The position numbers and the translations under genes were made by a program. From assembly GCA_019459085.1 (NCBI GenBank), contig JAIBEW010000007.1, positions 47,069 through 111,068 of the forward strand: 64,000 nt of DNA. The letters run 5' to 3'. This document shows, piece after piece, positions 47,552 to 56,520 of this stretch; the first letter of the stretch is position 1, and the number at the start of each line of letters is the position of its first letter. Source of the DNA: Kaistella sp. Lineage in GTDB: Bacteria > Bacteroidota > Bacteroidia > Flavobacteriales > Weeksellaceae. The notes beneath the pieces were generated by a model. That model did not search any database, was not told the DNA's origin, and saw only the letters and a list, made by a program, of their open reading frames with translations.

Positions 47552-48874
47552 TTAAAGAAGTTTACCACTCAGCAGCAGTCCTGCAAGAGTGAAGTAAATG
47601 ACCAGACCGGTAACATCCACCAATGTAGCTACAAACGGTGCTGAAGAGGTGGCGGGATCCAGATTGAATTTTTTCAGAATAAAAGGAACCATGGAACCGG
47701 AAAGTGTTCCCCACATCACAATCATGGTTAATGAAAAACCTACCGTGAGACCAATAAACGCCCAATATTCCCCGTAATCGAACCAACCGGCATACTGCCA
47801 CAACATGATCCTGAAAAACCCCAGCAATCCTAATATTCCGCCAAGAAAAAGACCTGTGATCACCTCTTTTTTGATGACGATCCACCAGTCTTTCACGGTA
47901 ATTTCCTGGAGCGCCATTGCGCGGATGATAAGGGTCGCCGCCTGTGAACCGGTGTTTCCACCGCTGGAAATGATGAGCGGAACAAATAAGGTCAGGACTA
48001 CCGCCTGTTGAATTTCGTCTTCGAAATAACCCATCGCAGAAGCCGTTAATAACTGGAAAAAAAACAGAAGAATAAGCCAGAATCCACGCTTTCTGACCAT
48101 TTCGAACCAGTGCGTCTGGCGGTAAGGCTCATCCAAAGCATCCATCCCCCCGAATTTCTGGATGTCTTCGGTATTTTGCTGCTCAATCTGATCAAGAATG
48201 TCATCAATCGTTACAATGCCGACCAAAACGCCGCCTTCTGTAACAATCGGAAGTGCTGTTCTATCGTATTTTTCGAAATAAGAAACCGCATCTTCTTTGG
48301 AAGTCACGGTTGGAATGGCAACGAAGTAGTTGTCGGTAATCTCAGAAACGAGCTGATCCTCGTCAGCCAACAGAAGGTTTCCGATGGCAAGGTCATCAAT
48401 AAGTCGGTTTCTTTCATCTACCACATACAGGTGGTTCATGGTTTCCACCTTTTTTCCCACTTTTTTGATCTGTTCAAAACACCTTTTCACGGTCCATTCC
48501 TTCCGGATCTGGATATAATAAGGCGTCATGAGTCGCGCGATGGAGTCGGAGTGGTAGCCCAGAAGTTTTAGGGCAATCCGTCTTTCCTGCGGGTTCAGTA
48601 AATTGATGGAGGATTTGATGAGTTCATCGGGAAAATCTTCGAAAAGTGCCGTTCTGTCATCGGGAGTCATCGCATTCAGGATCTCTGCAACTTCTTCGCT
48701 GCCGATGCTTCTGATGGTTTCTTCCTGAAAATCGGGATCAAGATGGGCAAAAACCTCGGCTTTATATTCTTTCGGAACTTTAAGAAACTCCAGAAGTCTT
48801 TTATCCGCGTGAAGTTTACTCAGCGATTCGGCAATATCTTCCGGATTTAGAAAAAGTTCGGTAGTTTCAGACAT
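47552..48874 (-). CDS. mgtE: Magnesium transporter MgtE
   Basis: 440 residues from ATG 48874 ([16 protein letters not shown]). N-terminal MgtE helical domain (~1-130), two CBS domains (~135-255, e.g. [17 protein letters not shown]) and five membrane helices with [13 protein letters not shown]. It takes up Mg2+ and is gated by Mg2+ binding to the cytosolic domains. A longer TTG start at 48895 is unlikely because the -7 box overlaps it. It is the first gene of a pair with the BtuF-like gene. Confidence 0.95.
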   Translation of the reverse strand: MSETTELFLNPEDIAESLSKLHADKRLLEFLKVPKEYKAEVFAHLDPDFQEETIRSIGSEEVAEILNAMTPDDRTALFEDFPDELIKSSINLLNPQERRIALKLLGYHSDSIARLMTPYYIQIRKEWTVKRCFEQIKKVGKKVETMNHLYVVDERNRLIDDLAIGNLLLADEDQLVSEITDNYFVAIPTVTSKEDAVSYFEKYDRTALPIVTEGGVLVGIVTIDDILDQIEQQNTEDIQKFGGMDALDEPYRQTHWFEMVRKRGFWLILLFFFQLLTASAMGYFEDEIQQAVVLTLFVPLIISSGGNTGSQAATLIIRAMALQEITVKDWWIVIKKEVITGLFLGGILGLLGFFRIMLWQYAGWFDYGEYWAFIGLTVGFSLTMIVMWGTLSGSMVPFILKKFNLDPATSSAPFVATLVDVTGLVIYFTLAGLLLSGKLL

Positions 48875-48892
48875 CTGTTTTGTTTGATGCTG

Positions 48893-48900
48893 CAAAAATA
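48893..48900 (-). promoter_or_regulatory. -7 box (TATTTTTG) for mgtE
   Basis: TAnnTTTG on the minus strand, 18 bp before ATG 48874; this decides the mgtE start. Confidence 0.5.
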
Positions 48901-48952
48901 CTTGAAATTATTAGAAATCAAGAGAAATGCGTTTTAATATGCCGAAGAGGAT

Positions 48953-49522
48953 TTAAGATTTTTCCGGTTCTGTCCGGTAAATCCTGCGCATATTTTTGGT
49001 GATGTCTTTTAATGCACCGTCTGTGCCGATTTTGATGGAATTTTCTGCAGAGCCCAGTATTCTTGCATTTTTTTTGAAAGTGTTGTAGCTCGATTCGGTG
49101 ACGAAATTTCCCTGAGCATCGTATACTTTCATGCTGACTTCCACCTGGTTTGAAAAGACATATGTACCGATGCCGACCTTGAAATATTTGACTTTCGGAA
49201 TCACGGCAAAGTCGGCGCTGTTGTTCAGGCAGATTTCTCTGATCGTTTCTTTGTCAGTATTCTCAAATGAAGTGGAGGTATTGAGTAAAAGAAGTTTTTT
49301 GTTTTTTAAAGAGCTGATTTTATCGGAAACCGCACTGAAAAATGCATTGTTCGTAGGCGCTTTGATTTCTTCCAGATCCGGAAATACTTCAGGATTGAAG
49401 TAGGCGATTTTGATGACTTTCTTTGAGTCCGTTAAATAAAGTCCATTATTTTGCGCATTGCAGCCGGTAAAACCAAAGAAAAATAGGGTGTAAATAAAGG
49501 TAAAGAGTAAAGGTTTTTTCAT
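48953..49522 (-). CDS. Lipoprotein of unknown function
   Basis: 190 residues from ATG 49522 (MKKPLLFTFIYTL). The lipoprotein signal ends FFFGFTGC; Cys20 is the likely lipid site. The body contains a Rossmann-like alternation (VIKIAYFNPEVFPDLEEI; LLLLNTSTSFENTDKE) and resembles uncharacterised Bacteroidota proteins. No catalytic residues are recognised. A longer in-frame start 30 bp upstream would spoil the signal peptide. Confidence 0.7.
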   Translation of the reverse strand: MKKPLLFTFIYTLFFFGFTGCNAQNNGLYLTDSKKVIKIAYFNPEVFPDLEEIKAPTNNAFFSAVSDKISSLKNKKLLLLNTSTSFENTDKETIREICLNNSADFAVIPKVKYFKVGIGTYVFSNQVEVSMKVYDAQGNFVTESSYNTFKKNARILGSAENSIKIGTDGALKDITKNMRRIYRTEPEKS

Positions 49523-49632
49523 CTTATTGTCAGTGTGCAAAATTACTGCCAATTCACCGATTTTAAATACAAATTTTAAGAAATCTTTAACATTTTTTTA
49601 AACCTTCTTCATTAATGATTTCCCGATAATGT

Positions 49633-49662
49633 TTTGAGATTCAGAAAATTGTTGTAGTTTTG
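49633..49662 (+). promoter_or_regulatory. Promoter of rpsO
   Basis: TTTG (49633-49636) and TAGTTTTG (49655-49662): -33 and -7 boxes with 18 bp between, 36 bp upstream of the start. Confidence 0.6.
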
Positions 49663-49697
49663 CCAGCGTTACATAATAATCATTAAATAATATTTGA

Positions 49698-49967
49698 ATG
49701 TACTTAACTACTGACAAGAAGAAAGAAATCTTCGCAAAACACGGAAAGTCTGATGCAGACACAGGAAGCGCAGAGGGACAAGTTGCCCTTTTTACCTTCA
49801 GAATCAATCATTTATCCCAACACCTTAAAGCCAACCGTCACGATTTCAATACGGAACGTTCTTTGGTAGCGTTGGTAGGTAAAAGAAAAGCCCTTTTGGA
49901 TTATCTTAAAAAGAAAGATATTACCCGATACAGAGCGATTATCGCTGAGCTTGGATTAAGAAAATAA
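49698..49967 (+). CDS. rpsO: 30S ribosomal protein S15
   Basis: 89 residues, the standard length for bS15/uS15. Contains the conserved DTGSAEGQVALFTFRINHLSQHL and RRSLVALVGKRKALLDYL-type (here ERSLVALVGKRKALLDYL) motifs. Binds 16S rRNA in the central domain. Followed by terminators and then pnp, the order found in many bacteria. Confidence 0.97.
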   Translation: MYLTTDKKKEIFAKHGKSDADTGSAEGQVALFTFRINHLSQHLKANRHDFNTERSLVALVGKRKALLDYLKKKDITRYRAIIAELGLRK

Positions 49968-49982
49968 TTCTTCCAAAAACAT

Positions 49983-50011
49983 AAAAGCAATTCTGAAAAG
50001 AGTTGCTTTTT
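49983..50011 (+). terminator. Terminator after rpsO
   Basis: AAAAGCAA, 12-base loop, TTGCTTTT and T-run, 16 bp after the rpsO stop. Confidence 0.75.
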
Positions 50012-50014
50012 TAC

Positions 50015-50047
50015 AATCACCTTCAGGTTTTGAAGGTGATTTTTTTT
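50015..50047 (+). terminator. Second terminator/hairpin between rpsO and pnp
   Basis: AATCACCTTCA, GGTT loop, TTGAAGGTGATT and T-run. With the preceding hairpin it isolates pnp from rpsO. Confidence 0.8.
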
Positions 50048-50060
50048 AATCCTAAATCCG

Positions 50061-50068
50061 TATATTTG
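50061..50068 (+). promoter_or_regulatory. -7 box (TATATTTG) for pnp
   Basis: Exact TAnnTTTG. It leaves a leader of roughly 65 bp ahead of the pnp ATG, where PNPase autoregulation could act. Confidence 0.5.
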
Positions 50069-50136
50069 CCAACGAAAATTTAAAACGATTAAATATTTAA
50101 CCGCACTCAATACGGAGTGCCAAAGACGAAAATTTT

Positions 50137-52476
50137 ATGAATGCTCCACAAGCAATTATTGAAACCATTCAGTTACAGGATGGTAGAGAAATCACCATCG
50201 AAACAGGAAAACTGGCCAAACAGGCCAACGGTTCTGTTGTAGTAAGAATGGGCGGAACGATGCTTCTTGCAACCGTTGTCGCTAACAAAGACGCAAGCCC
50301 GGGCGTGGATTTCCTTCCACTTACGGTAGATTACAGAGAAAAATTTTATTCAGGAGGAAAAATCCCCGGAAACTTTTTCCGAAGAGAAGCAAGACCTTCT
50401 GACGAGGAAATTTTAACCATGAGATTGGTAGACCGCGTTTTGCGTCCGCTTTTCCCGTCCGATTTCCACGCGGAAGTTCAGGTGATGATTTCCCTGATTT
50501 CTTATGATAAAGAATGTATGCCGGAAGCACTGGCCGGTTTGGCTGCTTCTGCTGCCATCGCCATTACCGACATCCCTTTTAACGGACCGATGTCGGAAGT
50601 AACTGTTGCCAGAATTGACGGACAGTTTGTTGTAAACCCAAGCAGAGAAAATCTGGAGAAAGCAGATCTGAATATTCTGGTAGGTGCTACAAAAGACTCC
50701 ATCGTAATGGTAGAAGGTGTGATGGACGAAATTTCTGAACTGGAAATGATCGATGCTATTAAATTCGCGCACGAAGAAATTAAAGTTCAGGTAGCAGCTC
50801 AGGAAAGACTCGCAGAAAGAGTTGGGAAGTCTTTACCGAAAAGAGAATATACCCACGAAAACCACGACGAAGAAATTCGTGATAAAGTGTGGAAAGAAAC
50901 TTTCGATAAAGCTTATGAAGTAGCCAAAACCCCTTCTGCAAAAGAAGAAAGAGGCGATAACTTCAAAGCGGTACTGGACGAATTCCTATCTCAGTATTCA
51001 GAAGAAGAACTGGAAACGGTTAAGCCATTCGCCAAAGTATATTACCACGATGTGGAGAAAGAAGCGATGCGTCAGCTGATTCTGAACGAAAAAATCCGTC
51101 TGGATGGCCGTTCACCGGAAACCATCCGTCCGATCTGGTCAGAAATCGATTATTTACCGGGAGCACACGGTTCTGCAGTTTTCACAAGAGGGGAAACGCA
51201 GTCTTTAACCGCAGTAACTTTAGGTTCGGTGAAAGATGCCAACATGGTAGATTCAGTAGCCATTAACTACGACGAAAAATTCTTCCTTCATTATAACTTC
51301 CCACCATTCTCAACCGGTGAGGCAAGACCTTTAAGAGGAACTTCAAGAAGAGAAGTAGGACACGGAAACCTTGCTCAGAGAGCACTTTCGAGAATGATCC
51401 CTTCTGAAAACCCTTACACGATCCGTATCGTTTCTGATATTCTGGAATCCAACGGTTCATCTTCCATGGCAACGGTTTGTGCCGGAACTTTGGCACTGAT
51501 GGATGCCGGTGTACAGATTTCAAAACCGGTGTCCGGAATTGCGATGGGATTGGTAACTGATCCAAAATCAGGAAAATTCACGGTTCTTTCCGATATTTTA
51601 GGAGATGAAGATCACTTAGGAGATATGGACTTTAAAGTAACCGGAACTGCAGACGGAATCACCGCCTGTCAGATGGACATCAAAATCCAGGGACTTTCGA
51701 TGGACATCATGGAATCCGCTTTAGCACAGGCAAGAGAGGGAAGACTTCATATCCTTGGGGAAATGATGAAAACCATCAGTCAGCCAAGAGTTGATGTGAA
51801 ACCACACGCTCCGAAAATGGAAATCCTCGAAATTCCTAAGGAGTTCATCGGTGGCGTTATCGGACCTGGCGGAAAAATCATTCAGCAAATGCAGAAAGAT
51901 TTCCAGACCGTTATTGCGATTGAAGAAATCGGCGAGATCGGTAGAATTGAAATCTCCGGTGTTAGCAGAGAGAATATCAATGCGACCATTGCAGCGATCA
52001 ACGAAATTACTTTCGTACCGACTGTGGGTGAAATTTACAACGGTAGAGTCGTGAAAGTAATGGATTTCGGTGCGTTCGTAGCGATTGCGAAAGGTACTGA
52101 AGGTTTGCTTCACATCTCCGAAATCGAATGGGCAAGACTGGACAAAGTTCCTTACAACGAAGGTGACCACGTGGAAGTGAAATTCATGGGTTATGACGAC
52201 CGTAAGAAAATGAAGCTTTCAAGAAAAGTACTTTTGCCAAGACCTGAAAGAACTGAGCGAAGAGAAGGTGAGGGTGATAACCGCGAAAACCGCGACAGCC
52301 GTCCGCCAAGAAACGACAGAAGAGACGGTGGCGACAGAAGAGACAACAACCGCGGAAACGACAGAACGCAGCAGAGCAACAGCGGTACTACCAATGAGCG
52401 TCCTGCCGGTGAAGATACCTTCAAACCACTGAACGAAAGTGAGCACGACATCGATGAGAAGCCGGAAGGTTTTTAA
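50137..52476 (+). CDS. pnp: Polyribonucleotide nucleotidyltransferase (PNPase)
   Basis: 779 residues: two RNase PH domains (~10-230 and ~330-560, with [20 protein letters not shown] and [19 protein letters not shown]), a KH domain ([15 protein letters not shown], ~575) and an S1 domain ([22 protein letters not shown], ~630). Degrades RNA 3'-5' by phosphorolysis in the degradosome. The tail after ~705 is a low-complexity Arg/Asp/Asn/Gly stretch ([20 protein letters not shown], then [10 protein letters not shown]), about 75 residues longer than in enterobacteria, and probably disordered and RNA-binding. Confidence 0.97.
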   Translation: MNAPQAIIETIQLQDGREITIETGKLAKQANGSVVVRMGGTMLLATVVANKDASPGVDFLPLTVDYREKFYSGGKIPGNFFRREARPSDEEILTMRLVDRVLRPLFPSDFHAEVQVMISLISYDKECMPEALAGLAASAAIAITDIPFNGPMSEVTVARIDGQFVVNPSRENLEKADLNILVGATKDSIVMVEGVMDEISELEMIDAIKFAHEEIKVQVAAQERLAERVGKSLPKREYTHENHDEEIRDKVWKETFDKAYEVAKTPSAKEERGDNFKAVLDEFLSQYSEEELETVKPFAKVYYHDVEKEAMRQLILNEKIRLDGRSPETIRPIWSEIDYLPGAHGSAVFTRGETQSLTAVTLGSVKDANMVDSVAINYDEKFFLHYNFPPFSTGEARPLRGTSRREVGHGNLAQRALSRMIPSENPYTIRIVSDILESNGSSSMATVCAGTLALMDAGVQISKPVSGIAMGLVTDPKSGKFTVLSDILGDEDHLGDMDFKVTGTADGITACQMDIKIQGLSMDIMESALAQAREGRLHILGEMMKTISQPRVDVKPHAPKMEILEIPKEFIGGVIGPGGKIIQQMQKDFQTVIAIEEIGEIGRIEISGVSRENINATIAAINEITFVPTVGEIYNGRVVKVMDFGAFVAIAKGTEGLLHISEIEWARLDKVPYNEGDHVEVKFMGYDDRKKMKLSRKVLLPRPERTERREGEGDNRENRDSRPPRNDRRDGGDRRDNNRGNDRTQQSNSGTTNERPAGEDTFKPLNESEHDIDEKPEGF

Positions 52477-52500
52477 TCAGCGAACACGATATTATAATGA

Positions 52501-52528
52501 AACCACCGAATTTTCGGTGGTTTTTTTT
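52501..52528 (+). terminator. Terminator of pnp
   Basis: AACCACCGAA, short loop, TTCGGTGGTT and a long T-run. Confidence 0.85.
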
Positions 52529-52571
52529 CGGTCTTCTCACGTCCGGCCGCTCGCCATTAGCTCTTTGCTCT

Positions 52572-52598
52572 TCGTCATTGCGAGCGCAGCGAAGCAAC
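52572..52598. repeat. REP-like short repeat
   Basis: CGTCATTGCGAGCGCAGCG followed by AAGCAACC: its complement is the CGCTGCGCTCGCAATGACG sequence that recurs in intergenic regions of many bacteria, including Bacteroidota. It marks the left edge of the accessory region. Confidence 0.6.
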
Positions 52599-52604
52599 CT
52601 CCTC

Positions 52605-53297
52605 TCACCTCACGATAATCCCCAGTTTTTCCAGGGTCTGGTCTTTAGGGAACAGCACTTTGGCATAAGCCGTGAGCTCGCTGTATTTGGGATACAGCTG
52701 ATCCAGTGCGGTATCGCGTGTATCGGTCGCTTTCTGAGCCTCGCCGAGTTCTTTTTTCTGGGATTGTTTCAGCGTAGAAATTTCCTGCAGGGCGTTCTGT
52801 TGCGCGGTAATGTCTGCATCATGGATATTGACGTCTTCTGCTTTCGCCTTAAAATCGGCATTGGCGAGCAGCTGTGCATAGAAATTGCTGACCTGCTGGT
52901 ACCAGGCGGCGAAGGCGCGTTTCCGGCCCTTATCGATCCCAAGGGTAGTATAGGCCTGGCGGTCGCCTTTCATCACAATTTTGCAGAGGTTGCGGTGTCG
53001 CGTATACAGCACATCAATTTCCGCCAGCTTGTTATTAAACTTATCGGTCTCTCCATATTGTTCGCCATAGGCCTGTTTCTGTTCGTTGCCCAGCTGCTCG
53101 AGCTGATCAATTTCCTGCAGGTATCCCTCGAGTTTGGCTTTCGTGATGCCTACCGTTTCCAGCTGGCTTTGTATTTCCGGCTCCTGAGCATTGGTGAAAG
53201 CCACTTTCATTCGGGTAATCAGTTCATTTGCGGAAACGTACTGGTTCCGTTTCGGGGTATTTCCGCTTTCTGGGGTTTGGTTTTGTAGATTTTCCAT
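52605..53297 (-). CDS. Coiled-coil protein of unknown function, 230 aa
   Basis: Residues ~20-230 are almost entirely helical with heptad-like spacing and no Cys-rich or catalytic motif; there is one Cys (HRNLCKIVMKGDRQAYTTLG). The N-terminus is short, polar and Pro-containing (TPESGNTPKRN), with no signal peptide. Cytoplasmic. Family not recognised with certainty; similar paralogues occur in Chryseobacterium-like genomes. The promoter (TACATTTG) sits between the gene and the minisatellite. Confidence 0.65.
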   Translation of the reverse strand: MENLQNQTPESGNTPKRNQYVSANELITRMKVAFTNAQEPEIQSQLETVGITKAKLEGYLQEIDQLEQLGNEQKQAYGEQYGETDKFNNKLAEIDVLYTRHRNLCKIVMKGDRQAYTTLGIDKGRKRAFAAWYQQVSNFYAQLLANADFKAKAEDVNIHDADITAQQNALQEISTLKQSQKKELGEAQKATDTRDTALDQLYPKYSELTAYAKVLFPKDQTLEKLGIIVR

Positions 53298-53328
53298 AAT
53301 AAACGGTATTTATATTAAAATTATCCAA

Positions 53329-53336
53329 CAAATGTA
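53329..53336 (-). promoter_or_regulatory. -7 box (TACATTTG) of the coiled-coil gene
   Basis: Exact TAnnTTTG on the minus strand, about 31 bp before the ATG at 53297. Confidence 0.5.
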
Positions 53337-53358
53337 GAAAATAAATGAATAATCCACC

Positions 53359-53386
53359 AAAAAAAATGATCCGGCAATGTTGCCGG
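53359..53386 (-). terminator. Hairpin with T-run at the inner end of the minisatellite
   Basis: CCGGCAA, TG, TTGCCGG, followed on the minus strand by ATCA and a long T-run. It would end any minus-strand transcript crossing the minisatellite before the coiled-coil promoter. Confidence 0.6.
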
Positions 53387-53568
53387 ACCATTTCTGCACG
53401 TTGCCGAACCATTTCTGTGGGTTGCCGGAGCATTTCTGGAGGTTGCCGGACCGTTTCTGTGGGTTGCCGGACCATTTCTGGAGGTTGCCGGAGCGTTTCT
53501 GTGGGTTGCCGGGGCATTTCTGTGGGTTGCGGGAGGGTTTCTAAGGCGTACGGAATCATTTCCCAAAG
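53380..53568. repeat. 21-bp minisatellite, about nine units
   Basis: TTGCCGGACCATTTCTGTGG-type units, one per 21 bp, starting at 53380, 53401, 53422 and so on. Substitutions cluster at two places (ACC/AGC and TGTGG/GGAGG), alternating between units, and the last two units are degenerate. Because 21 is a multiple of 3, several long open frames cross it; I treat them as artefacts. It separates the coiled-coil gene from the operon at 53686. Confidence 0.9.
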
Positions 53569-53672
53569 TTGGAGGAAGAAGTCCGGCAGCTTATTTCTGC
53601 GGAAAGTTTGTAGGGTTTTGTAACCCCCAAGTCAGGAGACTTCGGAGAACGGGAATTTCGTTGTACGGTGAT

Positions 53673-53707
53673 AAAAAAAAATCCATCAAATTTTTGATGG
53701 ATTTTTT
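53673..53707 (-). terminator. Terminator of the GHKL/receiver/HNH/methylase operon
   Basis: On the minus strand AAAATCCATCAAA, loop, TTTGATGGATTTTTTTT; the hairpin includes the methylase stop codon at 53686. Confidence 0.85.
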
Positions 53708-55272
53708 AAACGTTTATTTATTAATTTTTTTCTAATACTTTGAATTTTTACAATTTCGTCATCACTTAGATTTAATAAATCTGCAAGAATTATTCTATCA
53801 TTCTTAGATAGAATTTCTTCTATGTTTTTTTTGTTTTCAAAATCTACAGTGAAATTTTCAAATTCTTCTGTACTTATTAGGTGATAAGGGATTGGTAATT
53901 TTTTGAATTCACTTGGTGTTAACTCCAACACGCCACCTCCATAATATCTTCCATTCGTCTCGGCAAAAACTAATGTAATTGAATTGTAAAAAGAAAAAAT
54001 AAAACTATTTAAATTATAATCAGATTTCATATTCACCTTATACGCAGAGTCAGTTACAAAAGCAGTTGAATTATTTTTTAATAATTTAGGATAATTATGA
54101 CAACGTTTAAAAAATAGTGCATCAGGAACGGTTGAAATATTGGGAATAACATACCAATTATTTCTTATTTTACATTTATATCGTTCTTGGATTTTTTGTG
54201 TAGTTCCTAATAATAAATATTCTGATAATTTTTTTGATATCTTATCCTCATTATTTAATTGTAATAATCTAGTTGGATGATTGGAATTTTCTAATTCTAA
54301 AATATTCTTATCGTCAAATACAACACTCCCGTTTACAAAGAAGCCTTTTTGAATTATTGGCTTAGTGTATTTAGAGAGATTATATTTTTTTTCGATCTCT
54401 TTGTTGATAATAAAAAAATTATTTGCAGCAGTTACAATTCCAGGCTGAGAATTTGTATAGTAATCAACAGTTTTTAATCTTTGTTTTATATTTTCTAAAA
54501 AGTTTAATTCATCAGTTGTTAAAAAATGATGAGTCCATTTTACATTAGAATCTACTAATAAATTGTTGTTTTTTAGATGATACGAATTGTTTTCTAATTC
54601 TTCTTTGAACTCAATATTGGTAAAGAATTCTCCACGCTCATTGTGTTTCTTATAAGCTATCAAAACTATTGTATCTTGACCTTTACATTCAAACATTAAG
54701 TCATTAAAAGTATAAATTTCAATCCTTACAAATTGAGATTTTAAATACTCTCTTATTTCCTCAGCAAATTTAACTTGCAATAATTCAGATGGTAATACGA
54801 AAGCTAAAACACCATCTTTTTTTAATAAAGTATTTGATTTAATTAAAAAAGTTGTCCAAATATTTTTAACTGATTTGTCGGATAGGTTTTCATTTGCATG
54901 AATTATTTTACAAATTGCAATTTGTTCGTCTGTTAGTAAACTCTTTTTAATGTAAGGTGGATTCCCAATAATTGCCGAAAATTTTGTTTTTGATTCAAAA
55001 TTTAGAAAATCGATTTTAGTAAAGACAGCATTTTTTGTTGACCATTTATTCGATGCTTTTTTTAGTTCTTCACTATTAATATCAAGAGCTGTGAGTTTAA
55101 TTTTTAAAGATTTATTTTTACCGAATTCGGAAATAAAAGCACCGTCGCCCACACTTGGTTCAAGTAAGGATATAGAAGTGTTCTCTTCAAAATTAAGTAA
55201 AACTTTTTTTGAAATAAAACCAGCTAAATATTCTGGGGTGTAATATGAACCAGTCTGTTTCTTGTTAGTCAT
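53686..55272 (-). CDS. N6-adenine DNA methyltransferase, Eco57I/TaqI-like
   Basis: 528 residues from ATG 55272 (MTNKKQTGSYYTPEYLAGFI), whose ATG lies inside the end of the HNH gene (ATGACTAA, 8-bp overlap). AdoMet motif I is SLLEPSVGDGAFI; the catalytic motif IV is NPPY (~105). The C-terminal specificity part contains GRYYGGGVLELTPSEFKKLP, as in TaqI/Eco57I-type enzymes. It should methylate adenine N6 in a specific DNA sequence, most simply protecting host DNA from the HNH nuclease. Fourth and last gene of the operon; much more AT-rich than pnp. Confidence 0.85.
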   Translation of the reverse strand: MTNKKQTGSYYTPEYLAGFISKKVLLNFEENTSISLLEPSVGDGAFISEFGKNKSLKIKLTALDINSEELKKASNKWSTKNAVFTKIDFLNFESKTKFSAIIGNPPYIKKSLLTDEQIAICKIIHANENLSDKSVKNIWTTFLIKSNTLLKKDGVLAFVLPSELLQVKFAEEIREYLKSQFVRIEIYTFNDLMFECKGQDTIVLIAYKKHNERGEFFTNIEFKEELENNSYHLKNNNLLVDSNVKWTHHFLTTDELNFLENIKQRLKTVDYYTNSQPGIVTAANNFFIINKEIEKKYNLSKYTKPIIQKGFFVNGSVVFDDKNILELENSNHPTRLLQLNNEDKISKKLSEYLLLGTTQKIQERYKCKIRNNWYVIPNISTVPDALFFKRCHNYPKLLKNNSTAFVTDSAYKVNMKSDYNLNSFIFSFYNSITLVFAETNGRYYGGGVLELTPSEFKKLPIPYHLISTEEFENFTVDFENKKNIEEILSKNDRIILADLLNLSDDEIVKIQSIRKKLINKRLKNPSKI

Positions 55273-55867
55273 TATTTTCAAATATATTTTGTGTAATTTC
55301 AAAATATTCTTCTAAAAGCTCATTTTTTAAATTTATTAAATCAGGATCTTTTGTTTCATCAATTTTTTGTCTAATAATTTTAGCCAAATTGATTAATTTT
55401 TCAAAACGCCACATCAAAGAATGTATCGGGTTATTTAAGTTTAATTCATCTATTATATAGATTGCTAAAGGATTATCATCTTCAGGCATTATTGTACCAT
55501 CGTCCTCTCTATAAAATAAGTCATTGTATTTTTCGTCGGTTGGAAATACAAAGCCAATATTGTTTTCGTAATGTAGTTCGTGATTTTTAGTAGGAAATTT
55601 ATTTGATTTAGCACCATTGCAATAATTACATGAGTAAACCAAATTCTTGTAGAAATTAGGAGCAATAGGATGAATAAAATCTTTTGGATTTCTAGGTACA
55701 AAATGATCAATTGCAAAGCTTCTTATTCTATAAGAATGAAGATCATTGCAATAGCCACACCTTTTATTAAAATCAACTATAAGTGTTCCTAAATAAGAAC
55801 TATATTTCTCACATTCAGCCCTATCATCTCTATGAATTGGATAAGGTTTTTCTCTAAAGATACCCAT
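55265..55867 (-). CDS. HNH endonuclease
   Basis: 200 residues from ATG 55867 (MGIFREKPYPIHRDD); a TTG start 12 bases upstream is less likely, since ATG 55867 follows the stop of the previous gene after 1 bp. HNH core: CGYCND (~38), FAIDHFVPRNP (~55), NLVYSCNYCNGAKSNKFP (~75). This is the zinc-containing HNH type used by many defence nucleases such as the HNH partner of Septu. The C-terminal half is helical and unknown. It probably cuts DNA; activity and target are inferred. Confidence 0.85.
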   Translation of the reverse strand: MGIFREKPYPIHRDDRAECEKYSSYLGTLIVDFNKRCGYCNDLHSYRIRSFAIDHFVPRNPKDFIHPIAPNFYKNLVYSCNYCNGAKSNKFPTKNHELHYENNIGFVFPTDEKYNDLFYREDDGTIMPEDDNPLAIYIIDELNLNNPIHSLMWRFEKLINLAKIIRQKIDETKDPDLINLKNELLEEYFEITQNIFENND

Positions 55868-55868
55868 A

Positions 55869-56516
55869 TTAATTATCAAGTTTTCTTAAGATATCTTCTG
55901 TTTTAGAAATCAAAGAATCTAACCTGTCATTAGAAGCTTTTGTAAAATAAGTAAATGGTATATTCGCTCCCGAAATATACTTACTTAATTCAAAATTCAG
56001 GTTAATATATTCATTTTCACCTTTAATAAATTCTTCTGGATTTTTTTTTCGAATTTTTTCTAAATCTGTTAATCTGTCAATCTTTTCTTGTAAATCCGTT
56101 TTATAAACATTTATTTTGGTTTTAATACTTTCTAAAAATGCTTCTTGTTTTTCTTGTTCACCTTTTCCATAACTAATATTTTCTTTATCCATAATAAAAC
56201 TTGGATCAATTGTCTTACAGATTTTTTTCACTTCATCAGAACTACGAGTTAATATAAATACAGGAAACTCTAAAAGGTTTTTTCGTATCTCTCTAAAGAA
56301 AAAATCTCCATTGTCACTAAAAGAAGAATTATGTTCAGTCAATCTGTAATCTATTGCGACAGCATCAATTTTTTCAGATTTTATAGTATCTATAAGATTT
56401 TCTATTGTATCATATTCTGCAATCTGATATACATTGAATTCCTTTTCAAAAACAAATTCAAAATCATTTCTCTGTTCTGATTCCTCATCAATTATTGCGA
56501 TTGTATATTTTGCCAC
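55869..56516 (-). CDS. Response-regulator-like receiver protein with helical C-terminal domain
   Basis: 215 residues. Residues ~4-115 form a receiver domain with the acidic pair Asp10-Glu11, the phosphoacceptor Asp56 (AIDYRL), Thr90 and Lys111 all in the right places. The C-terminal part (~120-215) is helical with no recognised DNA-binding motif, so this is not a typical transcription regulator. It lies 4 bp after the GHKL protein and 1 bp before the nuclease, so it may relay a phosphosignal from the kinase-like protein to the nuclease. Confidence 0.82.
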   Translation of the reverse strand: MAKYTIAIIDEESEQRNDFEFVFEKEFNVYQIAEYDTIENLIDTIKSEKIDAVAIDYRLTEHNSSFSDNGDFFFREIRKNLLEFPVFILTRSSDEVKKICKTIDPSFIMDKENISYGKGEQEKQEAFLESIKTKINVYKTDLQEKIDRLTDLEKIRKKNPEEFIKGENEYINLNFELSKYISGANIPFTYFTKASNDRLDSLISKTEDILRKLDN

Positions 56517-56520
56517 TATG

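Noticed and set aside
53505..53568. CRISPR array at the minisatellite
   Set aside because: Units are contiguous at 21 bp with no unique spacers, and no cas genes are present in the window.
53224..53623. Three overlapping heptad-repeat frames across the minisatellite (QPTE-, RNPPAT- and CRTIS-type)
   Set aside because: All come from the same 21-bp repeat; open frames on both strands are expected from its length, and none shows codon or start-site evidence of selection.
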